Assembly: GCA_028867135.1 (NCBI GenBank)
Contig: JAGWGW010000008.1
Span: 1 to 40,119 of the forward strand
Direction of reading: 5' to 3'
DNA: 40,119 nt
Source of the DNA: Microcaldota archaeon
GTDB taxonomy: Archaea; Micrarchaeota; Micrarchaeia; Micrarchaeales; CABMGC01
Shown here: positions 24,070 to 31,445 of the stretch, one piece after another
Layout of the letters: every line of letters begins with the position of its first letter
Numbering within the stretch: the stretch's first letter is position 1
Notes under the pieces: generated by a model
What the model was told of the DNA's origin: nothing
Database searches by the model: none
The model's input: the letters and a program-made list of their open reading frames with translations, nothing else
Program-made: the position numbers and the translations under genes

Positions 24070-24130
24070 GTGTACCAGCCAATATGCATTGTGCGATTAT
24101 TTATATTCTACGCAAATGACAAGGCTGCGG

Positions 24131-25024
24131 TCAGTACATCTTCTGCAGCCTGTCTATCCTGTCCTGCAGCGGGGGATGCGTGGAGAACAGGTTCATGATG
24201 CTGTTCGCCTTGAACGGGTTTGAGAAATACAGCGATGCTGTGAGCTCGTTGGCGTTGGCAAGAGGCACGGATCTAGGGTCCTTCTCGTACTGGAGCAGCT
24301 TCTTCAATGCCCCTGCAAGCGCTGCCGGATTCCTTATCAGCCTTGCGCCGTTAGCATCTGCCATGTACTCCCTTCTCCTTGATATCGCGAGCCTGATTAG
24401 CATGGCGAATATGGGGGCAAGTATGCCGACAAGGATTGCTATCAGTATAAGGTATCCTCCGCTCCTCCTGTTGCCGCCGACGCCCCAGAAAAGCATGTTC
24501 CTTATGAAAGCTGCGACAAGACCTATGACCCCTGCGTAGACTATCGCTATCATCATGAACTTCATGTCGTTGTCCTGTATGTGCGACATCTCGTGCGCCA
24601 GCACCCCCTCCAGTTCTGTCCTGTTCATCATCGATAGGAGGCCGCTCGTCACGGCGACAGACGCCTTCTTCCTGCTGGCGCCAGTCGCGAAGGCGTTGGG
24701 GTTCGGGTCGTTTATTATGTAGACCTTGGGCATCGGCACCTGTATCGCAGACGCCAGCCCCTCCACTACGTCGTAGAGTTGCGGATACTTGCCCTTGTCA
24801 GCCTCCTTTGCCCTGGATACTGCGAGGACCACCTTGTCACCTGCGAAGTAGGTGAAGAGGGCGTATCCGATTATGAATATGAGCCCAATGGACAGCGAGA
24901 ATATGCCCCCTCCGAGGAATATCACGAACAGGTACACGACAAATGCGAACAGGACGGAGAAGAGCAGCATCAGCAGTATGGACTTTAGGTTGTTCCTAGC
25001 TATCTCGTCGAAGAAACTTGCCAT
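24131..25024 (-). CDS. htpX: HtpX-type membrane zinc protease
   Basis: A 297-residue M48-family protease that degrades misfolded or damaged membrane proteins. Two N-terminal transmembrane segments (about 14-34 and 37-60) are followed by a cytoplasmic domain with the zinc motif HEMSH and the downstream EYMADANGARL segment carrying the third ligand Glu. Two further hydrophobic stretches lie between them. The C-terminus ends FSTHPPLQDRIDRL, a typical HtpX tail. It is 12 bases downstream of lemA and presumably in the same operon, an arrangement seen widely. Confidence 0.95.
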   Translation of the reverse strand: MASFFDEIARNNLKSILLMLLFSVLFAFVVYLFVIFLGGGIFSLSIGLIFIIGYALFTYFAGDKVVLAVSRAKEADKGKYPQLYDVVEGLASAIQVPMPKVYIINDPNPNAFATGASRKKASVAVTSGLLSMMNRTELEGVLAHEMSHIQDNDMKFMMIAIVYAGVIGLVAAFIRNMLFWGVGGNRRSGGYLILIAILVGILAPIFAMLIRLAISRRREYMADANGARLIRNPAALAGALKKLLQYEKDPRSVPLANANELTASLYFSNPFKANSIMNLFSTHPPLQDRIDRLQKMY

Positions 25025-25036
25025 TTCCTACCACTA

Positions 25037-25642
25037 CTATCTCTTCTGCTTCTTCTGGGGGGCTTTCGGTGGAGTTCCGCTGCCAGCGTCGCTGAAGTCG
25101 ACCTTTACAGGCTCCTTGGCCTCTTCAGGCGCCTGGAAGAAGTCCTGCTTGCTGAATCCGAACATGCCTGCGAAGGCATTGCCCGGGAACTGCTGTATCG
25201 CGTTGTTGTAGTCAAGCACGTAGTCGTTGTATGATGTCCTTACGTATGATATCTTGTTCTCCGTGTTCTCGAGCTCCTCCTGGAGGTTCTGCATCGTATC
25301 CGATGCCTTCAGGTTAGGGTAGTTCTCCACGTTCGCGAACAGCGTCTTCAGCGCCTGGCTCAGCATGTTGTTTGCCTGCGCCTTGTCCTGCACGGACCCC
25401 GAGACCAGCTGGCTCCTCAGCTGCGTTATCTGCGTAAGCGTGCTCTTCTCGTACTTCATGTAGCCTTTCACGGTCTCTATCAGGTTCGGTATCAGGTCGT
25501 ACCTTCGCTTGAGCTGCACGTCTATCTGCGCCCACGCGTCCTGCACCCTGTTGCGCTTCGCGACGAAGCCGTTGAACATTGCTATGAAAGCGAGCACAAG
25601 TACGACTACCACGCCTATTATTATGTATTCCAAAAGTGCCAT
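25037..25642 (-). CDS. lemA: LemA family membrane protein
   Basis: A 201-residue protein with one N-terminal transmembrane helix (about 4-24) and a long alpha-helical domain on one side of the membrane. Family motifs include NRVQDAWAQIDVQLKRRYDL, IPNLIETVKGYMKYE, ENTENKISYVRTSYND and the YNNAIQQFPGN segment. The role of LemA is not settled; it often pairs with HtpX, as here. The C-terminal 25 residues are Pro/Lys-rich and disordered. The start lies about 34 nt from a TATA element that is shared with the divergent gene at 25704. Confidence 0.93.
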   Translation of the reverse strand: MALLEYIIIGVVVVLVLAFIAMFNGFVAKRNRVQDAWAQIDVQLKRRYDLIPNLIETVKGYMKYEKSTLTQITQLRSQLVSGSVQDKAQANNMLSQALKTLFANVENYPNLKASDTMQNLQEELENTENKISYVRTSYNDYVLDYNNAIQQFPGNAFAGMFGFSKQDFFQAPEEAKEPVKVDFSDAGSGTPPKAPQKKQKR

Positions 25643-25672
25643 GAGAAGGCCTGACTAACTATCGCTGAAAAG

Positions 25673-25680
25673 GCTTAATA
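25673..25680. promoter_or_regulatory. Shared bidirectional TATA element (lemA / DUF998)
   Basis: CTTAATAA at this position reads as a TATA box on both strands (TTAATAA and TTATTAAG). It is about 27 nt before the GTG at 25704 and about 32-35 nt before the lemA ATG. The two genes have start codons only 61 bases apart. Confidence 0.45.
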
Positions 25681-25703
25681 ACGTTCTTTTTCCATATGGA
25701 TTC

Positions 25704-26264
25704 GTGAAGTTTGACAACGGCACTGTGGCTGGACTTCTGCTATCTTTGGGAGCCGCGCAGTTCCTCCTTTTCCTTAGCATATCTGAATCGCTGTACAGCG
25801 GATACAGCATATCGAAGAACGCGATAAGCGATCTGGGAGTCGGGAATACTGCGCTGATATTCAATACCTCCATAATGCTGATGGGCCTGCTGATAATCAT
25901 AGGTTCCTATTTTCTGGTCAAGGCCAAGAAAAGCAGGTACATCTCAATATTGGTGGGTGTGGTGGGGCTTGCGGCTTTCTGCGTAGGGGCTTTTCCTGAA
26001 ACAACAGGATGGCCGCACATAGTTGCGGCTTCAGTAGCATTCTCAATAGGGGGGATTTTCTGCGTGCTTTCGTACAAGCTTGTGAGACTGCCAATCGGAT
26101 ACCTTACAGGGGCGTTGGGCATTGTCACGCTCTTCGCAGTGGTATCGTACCTCGTATTCCGCCAGAATTACGGGCTTGGCTTTGGGGGCCTTGAGAGAAT
26201 GATGGCGTATCCGCTCATCATTTCGGTGCTGCTGATAGGGGCGCGACTGGCTAAAGAAGGTTAA
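25704..26264 (+). CDS. DUF998 family membrane protein
   Basis: A 186-residue integral membrane protein with six predicted transmembrane segments. The family signature is visible as YSISKNAISDLGVGNTA after TM1 and the GAFPETTGWPHIVAA segment before TM4. The biochemical role of DUF998 proteins is unknown. The start is a GTG at 25704; the only nearby ATG (25695) runs straight into a stop. It diverges from the lemA-htpX operon across a compact promoter. Confidence 0.8.
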   Translation: MKFDNGTVAGLLLSLGAAQFLLFLSISESLYSGYSISKNAISDLGVGNTALIFNTSIMLMGLLIIIGSYFLVKAKKSRYISILVGVVGLAAFCVGAFPETTGWPHIVAASVAFSIGGIFCVLSYKLVRLPIGYLTGALGIVTLFAVVSYLVFRQNYGLGFGGLERMMAYPLIISVLLIGARLAKEG

Positions 26265-26415
26265 GTGCTTGGGCCGCTGCCAGTTTGTAGCCGAATTGAC
26301 TTGCCCGTGCGCGCATTTCCTAACCATGTCATTTTGTTCTCGAAAAACCGAAGCATCGCCGAAATATTCCAAACCGCATTTATATTGATCGAGCCAATTA
26401 GATTGCGGTGGAGAA

Positions 26416-27036
26416 ATGAACGGAAAATTGACAGGTATGGCAGCTTTGGGAATTCTGGCGGCTTTGCTTCCAGCTTTCACAATGGCCAGTTCCATACTAG
26501 GGATAGGAACGAGCGCAGGGACGCAAACGGCAACGCAGGCCAGTGCTTCTGCAGGCAGCAGCCCGGGAATAGGAACCAGTACGCAGGCCGGTGCCAGCTT
26601 GAGTGCGGGCGCGAGCGTTGGCGTTGGTGCAAGCGGAAGCGGATCGTCAGGATCGCAGAGCACTAGCTCATCGGGAGGAGCGCAGGCTCAGTCTTCTGGA
26701 TCTGCAACTGCATCCGGAAGCGGAAACGCGCAGGCCCAGGTGCAGGGAAGCGGAGGACTCGTGTCGGCATTGGTTGTATCGGCAAACAACACTAAAAGCA
26801 ACGTAACAAACAACGTAACTGCAAACCTTGGTGCGAGCGCGCAGCAGAACGCTAACGCGAATGCGGCTGCGAACGCGGGAGTTGGAGCCAACGCTCAGGG
26901 CACAGCCAACGGGAATGCGAACGTGAATGCGGGTGCAAATGCGAATGCCAACGTGAACGTTGGGGTGTTTGCACAGATAGAGAACATCTTCGCTAGCATC
27001 GTGACCAGTATACAGGCGAGCCTCGGCATTAACTGA
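26416..27036 (+). CDS. Secreted low-complexity Ala/Gly/Ser/Asn-rich protein
   Basis: A 206-residue exported protein of unusual composition. A signal peptide (about residues 1-25, with hydrophobic core MAALGILAALLPAFTMA) is followed by a Gly/Ser/Ala/Thr/Gln-rich region (about 28-110). A short valine-rich stretch (LVSALVVSANN) and an Asn/Ala/Gly repeat region (about 125-180; units like NANANA and GANANANVNVG) follow, then an amphipathic C-terminal helix (FAQIENIFASIVTSIQASLG). N-glycosylation-type sites (NNT, NVT) are present. It may form a flexible surface or extracellular fibre; this is a guess from composition. The promoter has a TATA box (TTTATATT, about 26379-26386) and a GGTGGAG ribosome-binding sequence. 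A hairpin terminator follows. Confidence 0.75.
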   Translation: MNGKLTGMAALGILAALLPAFTMASSILGIGTSAGTQTATQASASAGSSPGIGTSTQAGASLSAGASVGVGASGSGSSGSQSTSSSGGAQAQSSGSATASGSGNAQAQVQGSGGLVSALVVSANNTKSNVTNNVTANLGASAQQNANANAAANAGVGANAQGTANGNANVNAGANANANVNVGVFAQIENIFASIVTSIQASLGIN

Positions 27037-27049
27037 GGCGGAATAAACT

Positions 27050-27076
27050 GGCGGATGACAACATCCGCCTTTTTTT
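27050..27076 (+). terminator. Hairpin plus T-tract terminator
   Basis: A perfect 8-bp stem, GGCGGATG (27050-27057) and CATCCGCC (27062-27069), with loop ACAA is followed directly by seven T residues. It lies 14 bases after the stop of the low-complexity secreted protein. The form matches a bacterial intrinsic terminator; in archaea a T-tract alone often suffices, so the strong hairpin is notable. Confidence 0.75.
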
Positions 27077-27090
27077 ATTTAAGTGTTAAC

Positions 27091-27285
27091 ATGCCAAGGA
27101 AGAAATCAGGAACAAGGAAGGGGATGGACAAGCTGGAAAGGGCCGAGGCGAAGGGAGAGATAGTGAGGATAAGGACGATAAAACCGAGCCCGGATACGTA
27201 CATTCATATAGGGATAGGGAAAAGGAGGGGCAAAAGGGGCGGCACAACTGTAGCCGGAAGGGTCCGCCGTATTAAAAAGCGATAA
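27091..27285 (+). CDS. Small, very basic protein
   Basis: A 64-residue protein starting MPRKKSGTRKGMDKLERAEA and ending GRVRRIKKR. About a third of its residues are Lys or Arg. The middle (EIVRIRTIKPSPDTYIHIGI) looks strand-forming, and KRRGKRGGTTVAGRVRRIKK is suited to nucleic acid binding. I do not recognise a family. The upstream extension to 27055 would run through the terminator stem, so the ATG at 27091 is used. The membrane-protein gene at 27288 follows after 2 bases, so the two are probably cotranscribed. Confidence 0.65.
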   Translation: MPRKKSGTRKGMDKLERAEAKGEIVRIRTIKPSPDTYIHIGIGKRRGKRGGTTVAGRVRRIKKR

Positions 27286-27287
27286 TC

Positions 27288-27605
27288 ATGATGAGAATCG
27301 GATTTGCCGTTGCGCGAACATACATGGCGGTCTTCCTGCTGATCGCTGCGACAGCCGTAATGGCCGGCTTCATCTACGAGATAGGAGCGCAAGCACAGCA
27401 GACGACACAGTCGCCATTGGCTGCACAGACCGCTGCGCAGGCGCCCCAGTCAACCGCATCGCAGCAGCCTGCCGGCGCAGGCTCTGATTACAGGAGCATA
27501 CTGCTGGAGCTGGTCGCCGTATCCGTGATATTCCTTGTCGCTATACTTATAAGGATAATCCTGCCTGAGAAAAGCCAAAGGGACGTGACATACCATCGGG
27601 CCTGA
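27288..27605 (+). CDS. Small two-helix membrane protein
   Basis: A 105-residue protein with two transmembrane segments (about 8-29 and 69-91) separated by a Gln/Ala/Ser/Thr-rich stretch of about 38 residues (QAQQTTQSPLAAQTAAQAPQ and onward). A short basic C-terminal tail would lie on the same side as the N-terminus. No family is recognised. The ATG at 27288 follows the previous gene's stop after 2 bases; an ATG one codon later is equally possible. The low-complexity linker resembles those of other exported proteins in this window. Confidence 0.6.
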   Translation: MMRIGFAVARTYMAVFLLIAATAVMAGFIYEIGAQAQQTTQSPLAAQTAAQAPQSTASQQPAGAGSDYRSILLELVAVSVIFLVAILIRIILPEKSQRDVTYHRA

Positions 27606-27651
27606 GGCGCGCCTGCGAAAACTATTTAAGGTAAAGGCACGCATTAGCTGT

Positions 27652-28146
27652 ATGGGAACGACACGGGCAGTCAAACCTCTTAGGCTTAGCTGGCAGATTT
27701 TCGGGGCCAAGGCGAACGAGCTTGCAAAGGAGGTGGAGAGGGAGCTCAGCGGCGGGGGAAGGCCCGACCTTATTGTCGGCATTGCAAGAGGAGGGGTGCC
27801 AGTGGCCCAGGTAATAGCTGATAGGCTAGAAATCAAGATGGACATAATCAGGGTCAAGTCCTATACAGGCATAAACGAGCGCGGCGAACCTGCGATACTC
27901 TCTGGGCTTGTGGACAGCGTGGGCGACAAGCGCGTGCTCGTGGTCGACGACCTTGTCGACGAGGGACATACGCTCGCTGCGGTTGTCAGGCACATCAAGG
28001 GGGAGGGCGCTTCGGATGTCAAGACTGCAGTGCTATTCAAGAAGCCGTGGACGACATTTGAGCCGGATTTCGTCATGGCTGAAACTAACAGGTGGATCGT
28101 CTTCCCTTGGGACAAGGGAGAGTACAAGAGGCTCAGCAGGAAGTGA
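27652..28146 (+). CDS. Purine-type phosphoribosyltransferase
   Basis: A 164-residue type I PRTase that would join a nucleobase to PRPP in salvage. The PRPP-binding motif VLVVDDLVDEGHT (about 94-106) is complete, and an IARGGVPVAQVIADRL segment (about 43-58) forms the pyrophosphate-binding loop. The C-terminal WIVFPWD resembles archaeal and bacterial xanthine-guanine PRTases (Gpt-like), where the segment contacts the purine. The exact base is not determined. A TATA box (CTATTTAAG, about 27618-27626) lies about 28 nt before the ATG, indicating a leaderless mRNA. GMP synthase elsewhere in the window belongs to the same pathway. Confidence 0.85.
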   Translation: MGTTRAVKPLRLSWQIFGAKANELAKEVERELSGGGRPDLIVGIARGGVPVAQVIADRLEIKMDIIRVKSYTGINERGEPAILSGLVDSVGDKRVLVVDDLVDEGHTLAAVVRHIKGEGASDVKTAVLFKKPWTTFEPDFVMAETNRWIVFPWDKGEYKRLSRK

Positions 28147-28185
28147 GACCGGCATTGCAAAGGATTTGCCCGACCGGTTTCCAGA

Positions 28186-28452
28186 TCAACCGAATGAGGT
28201 CTTTCTAAGTATCATTATCGGCGGATTCCTCTGCATCTCATCCTTGACCGGACGCGCCAGAGTGTAATACTTCCACTTCCTGGCGAACTCGCTCTCTATT
28301 CTTTCAACCATCCCCATGCCTGCCAGCTCCTTGACGTGCTGGTCCACCGTAGACGGGGATACCTGAAGGAACTGACTCAGCTCGGTCACGGTCATGTTCC
28401 TCCTCTCCAGCAGCTCCAGGATTTTCATCTTGGTCCTCAATAGTTTTCCCAT
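28186..28452 (-). CDS. Winged-helix transcription regulator
   Basis: An 88-residue one-domain DNA-binding protein. The helix-turn-helix is clear (MTVTELSQFLQVSPSTVDQH, about 20-39), followed by a wing strand (KWKYYTLARP). This is the ArsR/MarR-like winged-helix layout used by many small archaeal regulators. No metal-binding cysteines are present, so a metal-sensing role is not indicated. The frame extends to a TTG at 28518, but the ATG at 28450-28452 gives a natural domain start. The TATA box (about 28521-28530) then leaves a leader of roughly 50 nt. A perfect 12-bp palindrome lies just upstream of the TATA box. Confidence 0.75.
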   Translation of the reverse strand: MGKLLRTKMKILELLERRNMTVTELSQFLQVSPSTVDQHVKELAGMGMVERIESEFARKWKYYTLARPVKDEMQRNPPIMILRKTSFG

Positions 28453-28530
28453 ACTCTCACAGCTTAAGGCCTTGCGGGTCCCCACCCTCCAAGCTTTTCG
28501 CGAGAATATATTGCACAACTATTTTTATAT

Positions 28531-28542
28531 ATTGATATCAAT
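28531..28542. promoter_or_regulatory. Perfect 12-bp palindrome at the winged-helix gene promoter
   Basis: ATTGATATCAAT is a perfect palindrome immediately upstream (on the minus strand) of the TATA box TATAAAAAT. It is positioned where a dimeric winged-helix repressor could bind and block TFB/TBP. The adjacent gene product is a natural candidate. Confidence 0.45.
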
Positions 28543-28604
28543 AAGCCAATTATCTAAGTTATATTCTACGTTTCTGCTCAGTTAATTCCTTAACAGGTTA
28601 CCAA

Positions 28605-28652
28605 AATGATTAATGGCAGTTACGTAGTTTCCAGCAAGATTTATTAATCATT
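28605..28652. promoter_or_regulatory. 10-bp inverted repeat overlapping the Lrp-like gene promoter
   Basis: AATGATTAAT (28605-28614) and its exact reverse complement ATTAATCATT (28643-28652) are separated by 28 bases. The downstream arm overlaps the TATA-like TTTATTAATC of the gene at 28684. Lrp-type regulators often bind paired sites at their own promoters, so autoregulation is plausible. Confidence 0.45.
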
Positions 28653-28683
28653 ATGTGGATATTCAGAGTTCAGATGGGGACTT

Positions 28684-29730
28684 ATGGTGAAGGAGTATAG
28701 CTATATCAAGAGGATGCTCCTTAGGGAGCTTAGCGAGAATTCGAGGACCTCGGTGACCGCGCTGGCTGAGAAGCTGAAGTGCTCAAGGAACACAGTACTG
28801 AACAACATCAAGGCGCTTGAAAGAGAGTTCGGACTCTACTACACGCTGGATCCCAACCTGTCCAAGATGGGCATACTGCAGAACCACGTGTGGAACGTCA
28901 AGTTCGGAGTGAAACCTGATACGGAAACGCTGAAAGAGATCTTCAAGGACGACAGTTTCATCCAGTTCGCAGTGGAAACGGACGGGGATTTCGACATGGT
29001 GCTGAAGGTCATCACCACCTCTGGCGAGGAGTATGTATCGTGGGGGCTGGACACCGCCATGAAGCTACTGAATTACAGGCCCGTGATAAGGCCGTCGCTC
29101 ATATCAATGATACACACGGGCTTTGTGCCTGTGCCGAATTCCGTGATCGAGAAAATCGGCGCTGAAAAGCTCGGGCTTGACGCGCTCGATGTGCGAATGC
29201 TGCTGCTTCTCAACGAGGATTCGACAATGACCTACAATGCGATGGCCAAGAGGCTCAAGGTCGACGTGGAAACTATAAGGTACAGGTTCAGAAGGATACT
29301 CGACTCGGGGATAATAGACAAGTTCACAGTACTTGCGACCAAGGTCCCAAGCATATACAACGTCGCCTTCTTTGTGAATTACGAGTTCGCGCCTGGGTTC
29401 AAGGAAAGGTATAGCAAGGTCCAGGAGTTCTACCTGGGCGTCGACGGCCAGCGGCCTTTGCTGAACAGTTTCCAGTACCTTGCGCTCACCAGCGGAAGCT
29501 ACACGCTTTTCGGCCTTGGCAGCTTTACCGACGATGAGAAGGCGATAAAGAACGCGGTTGTGATGCACAAGCTGATGTACAAGGAGGACAACGCGCAGGT
29601 GCGGTATGCAAAGGTGACGAACGAGATAAGGGGGCACCTGCCAATAAGGAACATAGACATGGCAAGGCACTTCAAGGGGATAAGCTGGGAGGTCCCGAAA
29701 AATACGAAAAAAGGGCATGACAGGATTTAG
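28684..29730 (+). CDS. Lrp/AsnC-like regulator with two helix-turn-helix units
   Basis: A 348-residue regulator containing two winged HTH units: one at about residues 8-48 (TSVTALAEKLKCSRNTVLNN) and one at about 170-205 (MTYNAMAKRLKVDVETIRYR). Each is followed by an alpha/beta segment of the kind that forms Lrp-type ligand and dimerisation domains (QFAVETDGDFDMVLKVITTS; YLALTSGSYTLFGLGSFTDD). It thus looks like an internal duplication of an Lrp/AsnC protein. Its ligand is unknown. The HTH units imply DNA binding, perhaps as a pseudo-tetramer. An inverted repeat at its promoter suggests self-control. Confidence 0.8.
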   Translation: MVKEYSYIKRMLLRELSENSRTSVTALAEKLKCSRNTVLNNIKALEREFGLYYTLDPNLSKMGILQNHVWNVKFGVKPDTETLKEIFKDDSFIQFAVETDGDFDMVLKVITTSGEEYVSWGLDTAMKLLNYRPVIRPSLISMIHTGFVPVPNSVIEKIGAEKLGLDALDVRMLLLLNEDSTMTYNAMAKRLKVDVETIRYRFRRILDSGIIDKFTVLATKVPSIYNVAFFVNYEFAPGFKERYSKVQEFYLGVDGQRPLLNSFQYLALTSGSYTLFGLGSFTDDEKAIKNAVVMHKLMYKEDNAQVRYAKVTNEIRGHLPIRNIDMARHFKGISWEVPKNTKKGHDRI

Positions 29731-29830
29731 CAGATAAAAGAAATCCTTGCATGATTTATCGATAATTGCAATTAAAACAGAGCCATTAAAAGGGCTCCTA
29801 CCCATTATTGAGATATAACAGGTCATAATC

Positions 29831-30010
29831 TTGGGGGGTAGTGACGGAAAGGAGTTGCTGTGCGCCAACTGCCACCATGGGGTGGGCTACAAGACTGGAA
29901 ATCCCAAAGCTGGGAATTTGATGCATGAATACAAGGAATCGGATACCTTGACAAGGTACTCGGTCCTTTGCATGATGCCGTACTGCAACTGCGAGGACCC
30001 GAAGAGGTAG
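29831..30010 (+). CDS. 59-residue cysteine-rich, probably zinc-binding protein
   Basis: A short frame from a TTG at 29831 to a TAG at 30008-30010. It contains CANCHH (11-16) and a C-terminal group CMMPYCNC (47-54), giving five cysteines and two adjacent histidines able to hold one or two metal ions. The middle is polar (KTGNPKAGNLMHEYKESDTL). An AT-rich element (CCATTATTGAG, about 29801-29811) lies 25-30 nt upstream, which fits leaderless translation from the TTG. No family is recognised, and the non-ATG start lowers certainty. It lies between the Lrp-like regulator and a convergent small gene. Confidence 0.5.
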   Translation: MGGSDGKELLCANCHHGVGYKTGNPKAGNLMHEYKESDTLTRYSVLCMMPYCNCEDPKR

Positions 30011-30026
30011 GCTCAAAGCGAACCGA

Positions 30027-30212
30027 TCAGGCGTGCCTGCTTGCCGATTTCTTTACAAGCCTGAACTCGTAGTCGCTCAGCTCGTCGTATGCAGACTCGA
30101 GCTTTTTCATGTCCACCCCATTGGGCAGCGAATCGGGGTTGTGGTGCCTCAGTTTCTCCTCGTACTCAGCAAGCGACTTCAGCATGCTGATAATCCTGTC
30201 ATGGTGCTTCAC
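30027..30212 (-). CDS. Small helical protein of unknown function
   Basis: A 61-residue hydrophilic protein starting at a GTG (MKHHDRIISMLKSLAEYEEK). The composition suggests two amphipathic helices around a short Pro/Asn-containing turn (HHNPDSLPNG), possibly a helical hairpin, with a basic C-terminus. GGAAGTG precedes the GTG, and a strong TATA-like GTATATATAC at about 30291-30300 could drive it with a leader of about 55 nt. Size and lack of a recognised family keep confidence moderate. Confidence 0.5.
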   Translation of the reverse strand: MKHHDRIISMLKSLAEYEEKLRHHNPDSLPNGVDMKKLESAYDELSDYEFRLVKKSASRHA

Positions 30213-30306
30213 AATATCACTTCCGAATGGACATCATCGCGCGCGGCGCATTGCTGCTCCGACAAATCCCAATACGAATAACTCAATAATAGTATATATA
30301 CGTGCG

Positions 30307-30831
30307 CTATTTGTAGGTTATATCCGTCTTCCTTACGACGGCGCTCTTCGTGAGCTCGTGCTCCTTCGAGCTCGCAGCGCTGAAGACATGCACGACTTTT
30401 ATTCCTCTGATTGTCAGCGCATCGGCTATCAGCGACCTGTGGCACCTCCAGGGCACCGCCTCTGCGCACATCATAACGATAGGCTTTTTGCGTGCGATCC
30501 CCATCAGCTCTGCTACCGCATGCCTGAAATCCTTTGTCTGCATGTAGTCGGCGAAACCCCTGAACGATGCGTTGTACCAATATGTGTTCACCGAGTCCTT
30601 CAGCGGATGCCTCAGCCCTCCAAGGCTTTTCATGTGCCTGTAGAGTATTCCGTGCCTTTTCAGGAACTTGCCCAGCCTTGCCTCGTTGAACTGCGGATTG
30701 GCTCTCGACTTGGGTATCGTCCTTATGTCTATCAGCTCCTTGATGCCATAGCGATTGAGTATGCGCACCAGCTCGCTGAGCTTCCTTGTCGAATGGCCTA
30801 TCGTATACGCGGTTGCCCTATCCCTTGCCAT
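30307..30831 (-). CDS. DUF488 family protein
   Basis: A 174-residue protein of the DUF488 family. Family motifs are clear: YTIGHSTRKLSELVRIL near the N-terminus, IDIRTIPKSRANPQFN (about 35-50) and MCAEAVPWRCHRSLIADAL (about 118-136), where the Cys and CHR residues are conserved. The molecular function of DUF488 is not established. The start ATG overlaps the end of the upstream glycosylase gene by 14 bases, so the two are almost certainly cotranscribed and translationally coupled. This points to a role near nucleic-acid repair, by association only. Confidence 0.9.
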   Translation of the reverse strand: MARDRATAYTIGHSTRKLSELVRILNRYGIKELIDIRTIPKSRANPQFNEARLGKFLKRHGILYRHMKSLGGLRHPLKDSVNTYWYNASFRGFADYMQTKDFRHAVAELMGIARKKPIVMMCAEAVPWRCHRSLIADALTIRGIKVVHVFSAASSKEHELTKSAVVRKTDITYK

Positions 30832-31396
30832 TGAACGCGACCTCTTTTATCCTCCTGAGCTCGTTTACCCTTATCCTCGCCGCTCCCCTTATCGGAAAGT
30901 GCATCAGGTACACCCTTGACCTACCTATGTCATTCTGCCAGCCGAACCTGATGCTGTTGCTGTTGAGGAACTTCGAATACGTAACCTTGCCTATGAAGCA
31001 CACGACCCTTGGCCTGTTCCCGATTATAGTCTTGAGTATGCGGATCCTGCCCCTATCCTCTTCCCCTTTCCTGAGCTCGGACACGTCATGAGAAGGCCTT
31101 GTTATTATGTTTGTGAAGTTCAGGCTGTAGAGCCTTGTGAACCTCGTCTCGTACATGTCCTTCAGCCCTTCATCAGTCTTCAGCTCATCGATACGCTCGT
31201 TGATGACGCCCGCCCTGTTTAGAAGGTACCAGAAGGTCTTGTTGTTCGAGAACGGAACCCCCCTCCTGTAAGAGCCGTGATGCGGGTTTATGCCAACGAA
31301 CAGTATCCTTGCTCCCTTCGATATCGCGTACTTGATCATCTGGTCCAGCCTCAGGCCTTTTCCTCCATCATGAATGCCTTCCTGTTTTATACACAT
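30818..31396 (-). CDS. Mug/TDG-like mismatch-specific uracil/thymine DNA glycosylase
   Basis: A 192-residue member of the uracil-DNA glycosylase superfamily. ILFVGINPHHGSYRRGVPFS carries the GINP motif, whose Asn is catalytic in Mug/TDG, and NKTFWYLLNRAGVI is the usual following helix. The C-terminal MHFPIRGAARIRVNELRRIK corresponds to the DNA-intercalating loop region, though the common NPSG/MPSSSA text is altered. It would remove uracil or thymine from G-U/G-T mismatches produced by deamination. Start: the frame extends 5 codons upstream, but the ATG at 31394-31396 lies about 20-26 nt from the shared TATA element at 31410-31420. Confidence 0.8.
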   Translation of the reverse strand: MCIKQEGIHDGGKGLRLDQMIKYAISKGARILFVGINPHHGSYRRGVPFSNNKTFWYLLNRAGVINERIDELKTDEGLKDMYETRFTRLYSLNFTNIITRPSHDVSELRKGEEDRGRIRILKTIIGNRPRVVCFIGKVTYSKFLNSNSIRFGWQNDIGRSRVYLMHFPIRGAARIRVNELRRIKEVAFNGKG

Positions 31397-31409
31397 GCTC
31401 CCGAAAGGC

Positions 31410-31420
31410 ATTAAATCTTA
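31410..31420. promoter_or_regulatory. Shared TATA element between glycosylase and fumarase genes
   Basis: The AT-rich block ATTAAATCTTA can act as a TATA box for both the minus-strand glycosylase (ATG 31396) and fumC (ATG 31446). The two starts are 49 bases apart. This is the same compact divergent layout as at 6443, 7849 and 25673. Confidence 0.4.
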
Positions 31421-31445
31421 TTCTGCATTATGACCTTTGTATTCA

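Noticed and set aside
26500-26990. Repeated short DNA words suggesting a CRISPR or tandem repeat
   Set aside because: The repetition follows codons of a low-complexity secreted protein; there are no regular repeat-spacer units. I saw no CRISPR array anywhere in the window.
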